The notes beneath the pieces are model-generated. The model searched no databases. It was not told the origin of the DNA and worked only from the letters and a program-made list of their open reading frames with translations. A stretch of 64,000 nucleotides of DNA from Nigrospora sphaerica (taxonomy: Eukaryota; Ascomycota; Sordariomycetes; Amphisphaeriales; Apiosporaceae), in assembly GCA_018287875.1 (NCBI GenBank), contig JAGVVL010000013.1, forward strand, positions 248,001 to 312,000. The letters are read 5' to 3'. This document shows, piece after piece, positions 1 through 13,877 of this stretch; within the stretch, counting starts at the first letter, position 1; every line of letters begins with the position of its first letter. Made by a program: the position numbers and the translations under genes.

Positions 1-70
1 TGGAGGGGTCCCTGGTGGCTAGTGCAGTGCTCAGCCATCTTTCTTGACTTGGATCTTTTAAGGTCGTAAC
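1..70. repeat. Interspersed repeat, inverted copy at 12399-12467
   Basis: These 70 bases are nearly the reverse complement of 12399-12467; both contain the shared word AGTGCAGTGCTCAGCC and a GGATCTTTTrAGGTCGTAAC end. This marks an interspersed repeat running off the left edge of the window. The family is not recognised; position at the edge of AT-rich repeat remnants suggests a retroelement fragment. From 71 to about 680 I see no convincing gene. Confidence 0.6.
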
Positions 71-687
71 AAACATCGCTAAAGAATTTTATTTAACTTT
101 ATAATAAACGCTTTCGTGAGATATACCTTCTATTAAATCACTACAATAGGTTATGTTTTATTTATAGCATTGATTTAGGATTAAGTACTACGTTGGGAGC
201 TGATTCAGTTTTTAGTAATTGGGCTCATTGAGTCTTCCCGATTGACGAAATATATCCGATGAAAGGGACACTGCCGATTACTTACTTGAGCGCTGGCCTG
301 CTTTAGGCGTCTTTTTTCAACTGCCACCTGCCGTTTTCCCGGCCTGGGGGAATATCTGTGCCGCATATGGCTAGTAAAAACGCGATCCACAACGTGTCTG
401 GACACGCCGTATGCCTCCAACCAGTACCTTGGGCGACACTGCTTACTGGAAACCACAGATGGTCTCGGCTAAACACTTGGCGAGTCGGCGGGGTCGATGC
501 TACCTGCCAGATAGGGTAAGGCGTATGTCAACATAAGTCGATTCCGTCGTCAATCTCGACCCGGAGAAGGCGGTTGCCTGCAGCTAACCACGGTTGCCCC
601 TATCCTAGCGGTGCGATGACGCACTTGTTCTCTTAGTAGAAACGCCAGCTAGCCTGCATTCAAGTGACCGTTAAAGAAGCATAAGAG

Positions 688-1557
688 ATGGTCCCGCTGT
701 TGTCAACCATAACATCGAAGCTACAACCTGTGCTGGACTCCGACCTGATCACGAGAAAACATGTCCATAACGGTAATCACGACGGACCTCTTCTGCTCCA
801 CAGCGCCCCCAGCATGCGCATCGGGTTATACACCGGCATGTCTCACAAGCACATACACCCCCCGGGGCGGCAGTGAAACGAATGTCTTCAGGCCTGTAAT
901 TTCTACCCTATGCTGTCCCGATGGTCCGCACGAATTCATGCCCGGAAGCCTGTATGTATCCCCCGTCACCGAAACTCGAACGAAAGAGGAATATCAGCGG
1001 ACGGAACCGTGTTGCCCGAAATGACCAGATCCATGCAATAGGTACTATACCTGCGCCTACGACAAATCCGACGACTTCCCTCTCTGTCACCACGTCTTGA
1101 AACAGAACGAGACGTGGACCCTTTCCCAGGCCGCCACGTCGCCCACGGTTGTGTTAGACCTGCCAAGCACTCAAGTCTTGAGCGATATCACGCGGGCCTT
1201 TACCATGACGTCGGGAGATGACCATTGGTTGCCTGCCGTGGCCGCCTCCACCGCGCGACGCAACCCGGGGTGTCTCGGGCTGACCATTACTGCGCCGGGT
1301 TCCCCAACGTTCCCGATAATGACGGGCCGTCCCCAGTCGACTTCGGCCTCGGACGGCGACGACGACGGGCCCGAGACTACCGGCGGCGCCACCGGTGTTG
1401 CCACCGGGGCCGACGCTACAGGTGGTGCCACCGGGACTGATGCCACGCCCACCCCAGAGCCCACGACAGATGTTGCGAGCATGCAGGGCGGTGCCGCAAG
1501 CCTCAAACTTGTACTTGGCGGGCTCCTCGCGGTGGCAATGGGCTTAGGAGGACTTTA
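688..1557 (+). pseudogene. Putative GPI-anchored secreted protein, decayed or multi-exon
   Basis: Three plus-strand reading frames together resemble a common ascomycete type of extracellular protein with a Cys-rich front and a GPI-anchored, low-complexity tail. Frame 761-1024 has a motif pattern CASGYTPAC followed by CCP. A Thr-rich run (TIPAPTTNPTTS) lies near 1046-1099. Frame 1097-1557 ends in Gly/Ala/Thr repeats (ATGGATG) and then a hydrophobic C-terminal tail after a small-residue site (QGGAAS), as expected for GPI attachment in the ER. The frames do not join cleanly, so it needs introns not resolved here or has decayed. Function is unknown. It abuts a transposon remnant downstream. The family assignment rests on general pattern only. 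Confidence 0.35.
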
Positions 1558-1818
1558 AATGGTTTCCCGACAAGTCATACAAATAGAGGCGGCTGGAATG
1601 CCTTTGTCTGCACACTGAATGTTGCTTTGGGCACTGAAGATGATTTATTTTCTGTTGGAAGGCTCGGTCCATCCACTGGATATCATGTATGCAGAGGAAC
1701 TCTCTTCCCTCGTTACCGTCCGTCTTGAGAGGAATCTGAAAAATATCAGTTTGTTAGTATCGCTAGTCGGTCGACATAGGTCGGCTCATGTGCTGTCGCT
1801 ATTCTAAAGTAGTATTTA

Positions 1819-1909
1819 AGTTCTAGGACCCCCATTTGGGCCCCCCCCACATTTGGGCCACCAAAAAGTAGCCACCGAATTTCTAGCCGCTCGATATCTT
1901 TTCATATTT
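1819..1909 (+). mobile_element. 5' end remnant of a Fot-like transposon
   Basis: This segment matches the first 90 or so bases of the complete Fot-like element at 50711, including the inverted repeat start AGTTCTAGGACCCCCATTTG and the following subterminal part (GCCACCGAATTTC). It is preceded by TA, the expected target dinucleotide. The rest of the element is lost at the solo LTR starting at 1910, so the LTR appears to have landed within or next to it. Differences such as C to G in the terminal repeat show it is a diverged relative. Confidence 0.7.
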
Positions 1910-2481
1910 TGTTGCAGGTATAGGACTTATCCTATACCGTTCTCTGTCACTACGGACTAAGCTATGCACTTAACGAGAAGCTAGTCCTTTAACCGAGCCT
2001 ATCCTAAAGCTCGGGCCAGCCTACCCTGGAGCACGGGCCAGCTTACCCGCAAGCATGGCCCGCTTTACCCACAAGCGTGGCGTTCGCCACGCGGAAGCTT
2101 CTGTAAGGTTCCACGAGTTTCCACAAGTTTCTACGTGGCTCCCTGAAGCTCCCACGAGCCCCCATGAGGCTCCACAAACCTCTATAAGGTTCCATATACT
2201 TCTAAGCCACGTAATTACTTACTCAATCACTTACGCGTCCTCTTCTTTGTATTACTAAGAGGATAAGAGTTTAACGGGTATAAGTAAAGGCTGAATCTCC
2301 CCTCTTCGTGTATCTAGTCTGTCTAGAAGCAAGCAAAAAAAGCACACGAAATACACTCTCGTTCTTTTTGAAGAGAAGTTTCTTATTCTTCCGTGTTTCT
2401 TTATAGAAACGACCTCCGAGATCGAAAGAGCCCTTATAAAGGGATTGCTTCCTCTTTTCGATCAAACCACCACTTCCAACA
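1910..2481 (-). repeat. Solo LTR, subfamily A
   Basis: On the minus strand this 572-bp unit begins TGTTGGAAGTGGTGGTTTGA and ends CTATACCTGCAACA, the TG..CA form of LTRs. It shares the whole layout with the six other LTR copies of this window: a CCTTTATAAGGG palindrome near the start, an array of degenerate 10-bp units, a palindromic GTGGCG..CGCCAC core (2075-2092) and roughly 22-bp GGCCAGC units. No coding interior or partner LTR in the same orientation is adjacent, so it is a solo LTR. The flanking pentamers (TATTT and TATAA) do not match well. Confidence 0.75.
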
Positions 2482-3106
2482 TATAATAATAGGGGAGGTG
2501 GGTAATAGTGATGGTTTATTACTTAAGTAATCAGCTTTAAAGCAATATTTAAGAATTCGTAATTGCCGATGAAATCGCATCTACTAATACACTCTTATTA
2601 GTCTGCGGCCCTGTTTGCTATTCGGCCCGAGTTGTACTACTGTATTAAAGTAATTAACACCGCGTTCCCTAAGCTTCGGCAGGATCGTCACTTGAATCTG
2701 GGTTACTATTTATTATAATAACAAGGTTAGTAAATAAGTAAGCTTAATTAACAAATCCTAAACCTAAGACTGTAGCTTTTATAGCCTTAAATATGGTTTA
2801 GAGCGCACGTTGTAGGTGGTATACCCGTTATTACTTAACACCCGCTACTTAACACCAATATTTGGCTTTAACTTCGGTATAGCTACATTCAAGAGCGATA
2901 ATTAACGTTTTGCTCTATTATATTAGTAGTCAAAGTATATAAAGTGAGGGGAAATCAAACCCTTTAATACATTAGTTTCCAAGGGTATTTAAACTTCCCT
3001 CCTTTAACAGATCCTTAAATCTTATCAGTCTTCTTCAATACTGAATCCTATATATATTTAACTGTTAATTAAGAGGTTCACAGTTCAAGTCTATATCAGG
3101 GAGCTA
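2482..3106. other. AT-rich repeat-derived DNA without recognisable gene
   Basis: About 620 bases of AT-rich, stop-rich sequence. No frame gives a readable protein. It is most likely RIP-degraded retroelement DNA because both neighbours are transposon pieces, but I cannot name the source. Confidence 0.5.
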
Positions 3107-3446
3107 TAAAACAGACAAACCCTAGAGTAAGGGAGTCTAGTAGAAGGACGCAGTTGTAGGGTCGATCTAAACAGAGTGATTATAAGCCCTTATATTAAAT
3201 GCCACAAGCAAAGATATGTGGATAGTATTGATCAAGGGTCGCCGCAAGTGAGGAGGTAAAGAGTGAGGTTTAAAGTCAAGAGCAAAGGGAGTGTGTATTC
3301 ATGAAGCATGTTGGTTAACAGGTTGAATTGTGTTGTGTGTATGTCTGCGTGTCTCTCACATAGCTAACTGCGAACGGTTGAGCGTTTCTATTTAAAGTGC
3401 ATTGGCCTGATCAAGGTTCAAGCCATCATTCCCTATCTCCGTCTTA
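3107..3446. mobile_element. Short TG..CA element, copy 1 (RIP-altered)
   Basis: This 340-bp block is homologous over its length to 11354-11685 and in part to 13186-13487. Landmarks shared with the second copy include the left end (TAAAACAGACAAACC here), a hairpin of the CCAGA..TCTGG type degraded to CCTAGAG..AGTCTAG, GTGTGTATTCATGAAGCATG, and the right end GTCTTA (GTCTCA in the others). It lies in minus-strand gypsy pol sequence. The flanking tetramers (GCTA and ATAT) do not match, unlike the other two copies. It has no coding capacity. Confidence 0.7.
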
Positions 3447-3720
3447 ATATAGTTGCCACTTCTTCTTACTGTTTTTACCGGCCTTCTTTAGAACGAATAG
3501 TATAGGGTATTCAGTAGGCAATGTCGATAGTTCAATGTTACCTTTTATAAGGTTTTCTTTAAAGTATTCTTTAAATACTTTTTTATATTTAGGTATAAGT
3601 CGGTATATTAGTATATATTAAAGCTTGTGGCCTTCATTTAATGGTATTTTATGGGCCCATCTATTATCCTTTAGTAATTTTATAAGCAGTTTTCTATTAA
3701 ATAGGTCGTTGAACTCCTAG
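3447..3720 (-). pseudogene. RIP-degraded gypsy pol fragment (RT N-terminus)
   Basis: Read on the minus strand from about 3720 down, the translation gives NRWAHKIPLNEGHKL, then VFKEYFKENLIKGNIELSTLP and TEYPILFVLKKAGKN, with a TAA stop after the first block. This is the conserved entry into Ty3/gypsy reverse transcriptase (the family pattern is HKIPL..G, EYL..NL..G.I..S.SP, PI.FV.KKDG). The aligned order and stops caused by C-to-T type changes show a RIP-degraded copy. It breaks at the insertion of the short element at 3446. Sequence up to about 4230 is equally AT-rich and may be more of the same pol, but I could not read it with confidence. Confidence 0.65.
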
Positions 3721-4261
3721 TACTGTTTTAATACTTTGGGTCTTAGTTTTGACTTGACTTCCTTATCTTGCTATATCTTAAGATAAGCTCGAAGGGTTAT
3801 AGGCTTACTTAAGGGTCTTTGTTATTAACGCTTTTTAAAGGCTAAGTCTTTTCCTAATGTATTCTATTAAACTTACTTGGGTATTTAGTTAACTTTAAGA
3901 TTACTCTTATATAACTAAGGTATCCCTAAAATTATATTGCAACTTAATATATTGGTAATGTTATATATAAAAGTTTCTATTTTCTTAAATACGTGCATTA
4001 AAAGGAGCGCAGTCTCCTATAACACTTTTTTATAGTTATACACAAAGGGCTCTTTATTTTCCGCGTTAAGTTGGTAAGGGACGTCTTTCATTCTCTATAG
4101 TATTTGGAGTTTTATTAACGATTTCTAGAGAAACATAGTTTTCTTAGGCTCTGCTACTGATTAATATAGGTTCTTTATATCCCATAACCTATATTATTAG
4201 TACTAGTGGTTTATATTTATCGCGTTATCTTTACTTCTATAAGGGAGGAGGCGCTGGAGAG

Positions 4262-4390
4262 GTGCATCCGCAGGCTGGTCACCTGACCTGCGGTACAGAC
4301 CCACCGGCAGCCTACTAGCAAGGAGCGGGCGCACTGCTGGCGCCCGACCTGAACTTGAATTCTGCAAGAATCAGTCTTGCAGTGGAATTG
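4262..4390. other. GC-rich islet with three consecutive hairpins
   Basis: In otherwise AT-rich DNA lies a GC-rich stretch with three perfect stems in a row: CCGCAGG/CCTGCGG (4268-4274 with 4287-4293), CGGGCGC/GCGCCCG (4326-4332 with 4340-4346) and CTGCAAGA/TCTTGCAG (4362-4369 with 4375-4382). There is no open frame. It may be an untranslated part of a transposon or a structured RNA; its escape from the AT-rich drift around it is notable. No homologous copy was seen in this window. From 4391 to 4534 there is no feature. Confidence 0.5.
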
Positions 4391-4820
4391 AGCCTGCCCT
4401 TCGCTACCTTATACCTGACGGTGCCACTGTGATTCCTTTGGATTCTTACATTAAGTGTAAAAGTTCAATCTTTATAAACGTTATAATCTTAACCTTTAGC
4501 TAGCATTTTAAGAAATTTAAGTGTTAACATCTTTTGTTGGAAGTGGTGGTTTGATCGAAAAGTGGAAGCAACCCCTTTATAAGGGCTCTTTCGATCTCGG
4601 AGGCCGTTCCTTAAGGATAAAAGAACACGAAAGAGTAGGAACTTCTCTGAAGGAGAGTAGAGAGTGAGATCTCTAAGTTGCTTGCTTGCTTTCGAGACTA
4701 TGTACACAAAGAGGGAAGATTTATCCCTTATTTATACCCTTTTAACCCTTTATCCTCTTAGTAATACAAAAAGGGGACGCGTAAGTGGACGCGTAAGCAG
4801 TGACGTGGCTTAAAAGCACG

Positions 4821-4910
4821 TGGACGCTTATGGAACCTCGTGGGACCACGTGAAGGCTCGTGGAACCTTATGGAAGTACGTGGAAACTCGTAGAAACTTA
4901 TAGAAGGTTC
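4821..4910 (+). repeat. Nine tandem 10-bp units inside the solo LTR
   Basis: Nine consecutive decamers with consensus TGGAANCTCG and exact 10-bp spacing: for example TGGAACCTCG, TGGGACCACG, TGAAGGCTCG, TGGAACCTTA, TGGAAACTCG, TAGAAACTTA. The array recurs with variation in every copy of the LTR family in the window. Spacing equal to one DNA helical turn would present each unit on the same face. Confidence 0.85.
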
Positions 4911-4940
4911 CGAGTGGCGTAGGCCACGTATACAGGAAAA

Positions 4941-5006
4941 GTGGCCCTAGCTTTAGGGTAGGGTGGCCCGTGCTGTCGGATAAGGTGGCCCAAGCTTTAG
5001 GGCAGT
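4941..5006 (+). repeat. Three tandem 22-bp units inside the solo LTR
   Basis: Three consecutive 22-bp units each begin GTGGCCC and continue with a variant of TAGCTTTAGGGTAGG (4941, 4963, 4985). Subfamily A copies carry the same kind of array with GCTGGCCC starts. It lies between the GTGGC..GCCAC hairpin (4914-4927) and the LTR end. Confidence 0.8.
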
Positions 5007-5095
5007 CTCGGTTAAAGGACTAGGTTTTCGATAAGTGCATAGCTAAGTCCTTAACGAAGGATAACGGTATAGGGGTAAGCCCTATACTTTTAACA

Positions 5096-7325
5096 TCTTT
5101 TAATAGTGTTGTCTTTGTTTTTAAACGCTTTAATTAACGCGAGTGTGAATAAGCGAAATCTACTGTAAAGAGAAGTTTAATTAAGATGGGTGTATATTAA
5201 CACCTACATTATTAACACGCCTTTTAGCGTTAAAGATAACATTTAATGTTATTATTAAGCTTACATCTTAAAGTATAAGTTTAAAGTCCCTCTTTTAAGA
5301 CTATCCTTAAAGATGCCATGTTAAAAAGCTGCTTTTTGTATTTAAAAAGCTTTGTTAATAAGTTTTAAAAAGATAAAAAATTAAAGATCTTACTTATCTA
5401 TAAATAAATAATGTAAAAGATAGAGGAATCATAAAGGATTTTAAAAATTTACTTACTTTAATTAAACAATTATTTATTATCTATATGTTCGTGGTTAAAA
5501 ACAAGGGCATTTTTTATCTCTAGCGGTTAAAAGCGCTAGTGCGGTGGTGATGTGGTGCGATGGCCGGTACCCAAGCTTATCCTATTAAATCAACACGACG
5601 TGATTAGGTCGTTTAAAATCCCAGCGAAAGGTTATCGCCACCTATTGATTTTTGTCCCTATGGAGTAACGGCCGCAGTTAAGTGCTGAATACTTCTTTTA
5701 AAGGTTTTGGTCTAGCCTGTTAATGTAACGCGACCGAGTTAAGCATTTATCAGGCACTCGACGCTAATAAAAATGTGTCCGCGTATAAATGTGGTCTCCA
5801 TAGTCTTATAGTAGACTTATATTCTATCCTAACAGACTTTTAAATTGCGTGGTGAACTCATGTTCTATCTTAACACACTTGTAAATTATGGAATTATAGC
5901 GTAAACCCTGATCCGACTTATTAACGGCCAATATTCTAAGTTTAAAGGGTTAAGAGTACTTACCCCACGTTGATGATACCTACGGAAACCGTAGCACTTC
6001 GCTTTTTAATTACAGGCTTTATCCGCTACAGCGTGAACCTCACGAAATTAAACGTAGGCTGCTAATCGGACCTTACGATAGTTACGTTAATGTTGACTTA
6101 ATTACTGCGCCAGTCACTTCATGGTTAGTAAATACTAGGCTAGTATCTAGAAAGAGCCTTAGAACACCTCCTTTGTTACCTTAAAGAGAGCCTCGTTACG
6201 ATGCTATTCGTTAAAACAACTACCGTTAGGCGACTCTTCCTTAGCTAGTAGACTAGCTAGTAGACTAGCTAGTCAACATAGTGATTTCAAGCTTAATTAC
6301 TAACGGTCTTAGTGTTCCTAGCGTTGCTAGTAGATTGTTGCTTAGAGTGACGATGCTTAGCTTAACGCAGTTACAATTACTTTAATTCGCTATTTCCTCA
6401 GGCTCTACCTAGCTTATTTATAAATCCTAGCTCTAGATACGTTATGTACTTCGAATTCGCAGTGTCTTATTTGGCGAATACAATACTAGCCTATAACGAA
6501 CGATTTAATCTGTATTTCTCGTCTGAAATTCTAAAATACTAGTGAAGACACGCTAAATTCGCATTTTACCAGCCTATTAGGATAAAAGAGCGGCACCTCG
6601 TTAGGATGTTACTTGAGTACATCGAAAGGAAGTATCTTAGCGTTCTTAACCGATTAAGGAGTGTTGCCGAAGACGGAGATAATTTAAAATATTCCACTCG
6701 TTGGTTTGATAAGTTCGAGAGCCTAATTAGCAGTGTTCGTAACATCGGTGTCGTGTGGGGAGACGAATTAATAACGAAACGTCTTTTCGACATTACCAAC
6801 AACATTTGACGGGCGGATTTTGGAGGCGGTATCACTGATGGCTAAGTCGTTGAAGACTTGGGCTCAACTTCTTAGCCACTTTGCGGGGAGGCTCTCCATT
6901 CGTCACCTGTTTAATTGAAGCGACTAGCGCTAAGTCGTCTTAAATCTACATCATAAGAAATAAAAGAAGAAGGAGATTCCCTAGACAGCATTAAACTTGC
7001 TGTGGTATCTCTGAAGCCAAAGATGTATCCGAGTGACAGGTGTAAATCGAAGTGTAGGTTCAAGACCGAGGCCCACTAAGGGGCTAGCACAATAATGGGT
7101 GCGTGAGCTTACTCCTGAAATTGCGCACAGACAACGACGATCCTCGGGTGGCTGTTGAAAGTATGTAATTGCGGTTTAGCCAAGCAAGTCTGGTCTGCAA
7201 TGGATACTGCTTAATTCTAATGATACTAGCCTCCGTACCCTTAGCGGCCCTCTTGCAACGCAGTGTCCGACCCCAGGCGGATCCGCCACGCCCCAGACGG
7301 CAAAGGGGTTCAATATGGCCACGCC
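5096..7325. other. AT-rich region without recognisable gene
   Basis: The first 430 bases are extremely AT-rich; the remainder is moderately AT-rich with many stops. The only longer frame (6606-6809, 67 codons, ending ITKRLFDITNNI) has no family signature I know and may be a degraded retroelement piece. The stretch 6850-7325 lies downstream of the halogenase 3' end and shows nothing I can name. Confidence 0.5.
6244..6274. repeat. 12-bp tandem repeat
   Basis: About two and a half copies of GACTAGCTAGTA. The unit is itself rich in the palindrome CTAG. No function is apparent. Confidence 0.7.
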
Positions 7326-11185
<3,860 letters not shown>

Positions 11186-12071
11186 TGTTAAAAGTATATG
11201 GCTTACCCCTATACCGTTATCCTTTGTTAAGGACTTAGCTATGCACTTATCGAAAAGCTAGTCCTTTAACCAAGACTGCCCTAAAGCTAAAGCCACCTTA
11301 TCCGACAGCACAGGCCACCCTACCCTAAAGCTAGGGCTACTTTTCCTATATATTAGAACAGACAAACCCCAGATGAAGGGAGTCTGGTGGAAGGACTCGG
11401 TCGTAGGGTCGATCCGAACGGAGTGATTACGAGCCCTTATGTCAAATGCCACAAGCAAAGATGTGTGGATAGTATTGATTAAGGGTCGCAGCAAGTGAGG
11501 AGGTAAAGAGTAAGGTTTAAAGTCAAGAGCAAAGGGAGTGTGTATTCATGAAGCATGGTGGTCAACAGGTTGAATTGTGTTGTGTATGCGTCTCTCACAT
11601 AGCTAACTGCGAACGGTTGAGCGTTCCTATTTAAAGTGCATTGGCCTGATCAAGGTTCAAGCCATCATTCCCTATCCCCGTCTCAATATGTGGCCTACGC
11701 CACTCGGAACCTTCTATAAGTTTCCACGTACTTCAGTAAGGTTCCACGAGCCTCCACGTGGTCCCACGAGGTTCCGCGAGCGTCCATGTACTTCTAAGCC
11801 ACGTCACTGCTTACGCGTTCACTTACGTGTTCCCTCTTTATATTATTAAAAGGATAAAGAGTTAAAAGGATATAAATAAGGGATAACTCTTCTCTCTTCG
11901 TGTACATAGTCTCAGAAATAAGCAAGCAACTTAGACATTTCACTCTTAACCCCCTTAAGAAAAGGTCTTACTCTTCCGTGTTCCCTTATTCTTAGGGAAC
12001 GGCCTCCGAGATCGAAAGAGCCTTTATAAAGGGGTTGCTTCCTCTTTTCAATCGAACTAACACTTTTAACA
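11186..12071 (-). repeat. Solo LTR, subfamily B, split by a nested element
   Basis: Minus-strand LTR whose ends are TGTTAAAAGTATATGGC (left, plus strand) and CACTTTTAACA (right). Flanks AATTC and AATTG match at four of five bases, consistent with a decayed 5-bp duplication. A 332-bp TG..CA element interrupts it at 11354-11685. Many changes relative to 4535-5095 are of C-to-T or G-to-A type. Confidence 0.8.
11354..11685. mobile_element. Short TG..CA element, copy 2, with 4-bp target duplication
   Basis: A 332-bp insertion in the solo LTR, bounded by ATAT on both sides (11350-11353 and 11686-11689); removing it restores the LTR reading CCTATATATGTGGCC seen uninterrupted at 26240. The left end is TAGAACAGAC (a RIP-altered TGGAAC) and the right end CCGTCTCA. 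A hairpin with stem CCAGA/TCTGG lies just inside the left end. No coding capacity. Likely a solo LTR of a second retroelement family or a non-autonomous LTR-type element. Confidence 0.8.
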
Positions 12072-12398
12072 AATTGCCATACAAAGTGGTTTAGCTATAT
12101 CAACCGGATAAAAATAGCGGTTTTCTACTTATTCGAGATATTTTAACTAACAAAGCAAATTAAATGAATGTTTTAATAATAGGTGAAAAGAATCCGTTTG
12201 TTAACTACTATTAAGTTGGTTAACTAAGTAAAGATTCAAGCTCTTTTTGGTACGTCGATTTTAAAAAACTAAAACGGCTAAGTTAAACGATTAAAGAACA
12301 TAAAAGGTATAAGGAGGTAAAAGAAGATGGTGTCGCATATAAGGCGCAATTACTGCAGGGCAATTAACGGGTCCGTTTTTGCGCAACAAAACGTAAAT

Positions 12399-12467
12399 GT
12401 TACGACCTCAAAAGATCCAAGCCAAGAAGGTGGCTGAGCACTGCACTAGCCACTAAGCACCTCTCCA
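12399..12467. repeat. Inverted copy of the repeat at 1-70
   Basis: Reverse complement of 1-70 with few differences, sharing GGCTGAGCACTGCACTAGCC. The preceding bases (GCGCAACAAAACGTAAATG) continue what is probably the same retroelement. The rest of 12072-12698 shows no gene. Confidence 0.6.
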
Positions 12468-12698
12468 GCCACAAAAGAAACTATTATTAACAAGGCAAGC
12501 AACAATAGAAACAAGCCTGGCAAGGAACATTGCCTCAGTAAAGAAAGCATTGCTAAGATTAGAAAGACTTCATGATTAGGACAAGAGATCACGTGATAGA
12601 TATAAGGATCGAAAGCTATCTAAGCTATATATAAGAGTGGATATATAAGATCGCTAGCTAATTAATATATACACGGTATCAGAAAGGAAATAACTTAG

Positions 12699-12866
12699 TA
12701 TATAAGTTAAAAGAATTTCTTAATTTAATAGTCATTACCTTAATGATTAATCTAAGCATTAATCTTACTTATAAATAGGAGTAAACTTTTAACAACCTAT
12801 TATAAAGATTAAACTAGTTACTTAGTTTAGCACCCTTAGTTTATCAGTTACCTTGCGATTAGTGTT
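12699..12866. repeat. LTR-like repeat, second copy at 53812-53980
   Basis: About 170 bases aligning with 53812-53980: both run from TATATAAGTTAAAAG through CAGTCATTACCTTA (AGTCATTACCTTA here), CCTATTATAAAG, and AGTTA..TAGCA to a final CAGTGTTT or TAGTGTTT. A TATA-like start and shared abrupt end suggest the 3' part of an LTR from another family. Here it stops exactly where the solo LTR at 12867 begins. Confidence 0.5.
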
Positions 12867-13743
12867 TGTTGGAAGTGGTGGTTTGATTAAAAAGAGGAAG
12901 CAACCCCTTTATAAGGGCTCTTTCGATCTCGGAGGTCGTTTCTATAAAGAAACACGGAAGAATAAAGAACTTCTCTTCAAAAAGAACGAGAGTGTATTTC
13001 GTGTGCTTTTTTGCTTGCTTCAGGACAGACTAGTTACACGAAGAGGGGAGATTCAGCCTTTACTTATACCCGTTAAACCCTTATCCTCTTAGTAATACAA
13101 GGAAGAGGACGCGTAAGTGATTGCGTAAGTGATTACGTGGCTTAGAAGCATATGGAACCTTATAGAGGTTTGTGGAGCCTCATGGTGGAACCAAGAAACC
13201 CCAGACTGTAAGGAGTCTGGTGGAAAGACACGGTCGTGAGGTCGATCCCAAGGGACAATCAGGTGAGGATATCGTTGATCAAGATGATCCTTAACGTAGG
13301 GAAGTAAAAGAAGCTTAGAATAGTCACGAAAAATGAGCGTGAAGTACCGTACTAAGAGTAGCAGTGTATTAAAAGGAGGGGAAAAAGCGCTCTGGTCTTC
13401 TGAACTATGAACTGGGCTTCCGAGGCCTAACTTATACTTGTGTAAACCCTTGATCAAGGCTTACGTAAGAGCCCTGGCCCGGTCTCAATGGGGGCTCGTG
13501 GGAGCTTCAGGGAGCCACGTAGAAACTCGTGGAAACTCGTAGAACCTTGCAGAAGCTTCCGCGTGGCGTACGCCACGCTTATAGGTAAAGCGGGCCATGC
13601 TTGCGGGTAAGCTGGCCCGTGCTCCAGGGTAGGCTGGCCCAAGCTTTAGGATAGGTTCGGTTAAAGGACTAGCTTCTTGTTAAGTGCATAGCTTAGTCCG
13701 TAGTGACAGAGAACGGTATAGGATAAGTCCTATACCTGCAACA
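12867..13743 (+). repeat. Solo LTR, subfamily A, split by a nested element
   Basis: Begins TGTTGGAAGTGGTGG and ends CTATACCTGCAACA. Removal of the 302-bp insertion at 13186-13487 gives a subfamily A LTR closely resembling 1910-2481. It contains an exact 18-bp palindrome GCGTGGCGTACGCCACGC at 13561-13578 and the 22-bp GCTGGCCC units after it. Flanking pentamers GTGTT and ATTTA do not match, so the original duplication is lost or the copy recombined. Confidence 0.8.
13186..13487. mobile_element. Short TG..CA element, copy 3, with 4-bp target duplication
   Basis: A 302-bp insertion flanked by ATGG (13182-13185 and 13488-13491). It starts TGGAACCAAGAAACC and ends GGCCCGGTCTCA. A perfect hairpin, CCAGAC/GTCTGG with an 8-base loop, lies 15 bases from the left end. 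The ends and hairpin match the copies at 3107 and 11354 but the middle differs, so it belongs to a diverged subfamily. It is the least RIP-altered of the three and has no credible coding frame. Confidence 0.8.
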
Positions 13744-13877
13744 ATTTATAATATTAAGGCCAGCTTTACCTATAATATGCCTTACAGGACTATACCGCTT
13801 ACGGAACTCATATCGGAAACACAAAGCTTTGCTGCCCAATAATCCTAAACCAGAGGAAGGCTGATTAGAGGACTTCT

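Larger units (their letters stand above)
4535..5095 (+). repeat. Solo LTR, subfamily B, with perfect 5-bp target duplication
   Basis: A 561-bp unit starting TGTTGGAAGTGG and ending CTATACTTTTAACA, flanked on both sides by TCTTT (4530-4534 and 5096-5100). TG..CA ends, a 5-bp direct duplication and lack of any coding interior identify a solo LTR. A TATA-like TTATTTATACCC lies near 4724-4735 and a CCTTTATAAGGG palindrome near the start. Subfamily B differs from A in the central arrays. It is the best-preserved copy for defining the family. Confidence 0.85.

Noticed and set aside
205..456. 83-codon minus-strand gene near the left edge
   Set aside because: No domain, and basic residues are spread as in random translation.
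3107..3446. tRNA-derived SINE
   Set aside because: GGTTCAAGCC resembles a B box, but no matching A box at the right distance or poly(A)-type tail was found, and TG..CA ends with 4-bp duplications point elsewhere.
4821..4910. CRISPR-like array
   Set aside because: Units are 10 bp, contiguous, without spacers, inside an LTR of a eukaryotic genome.
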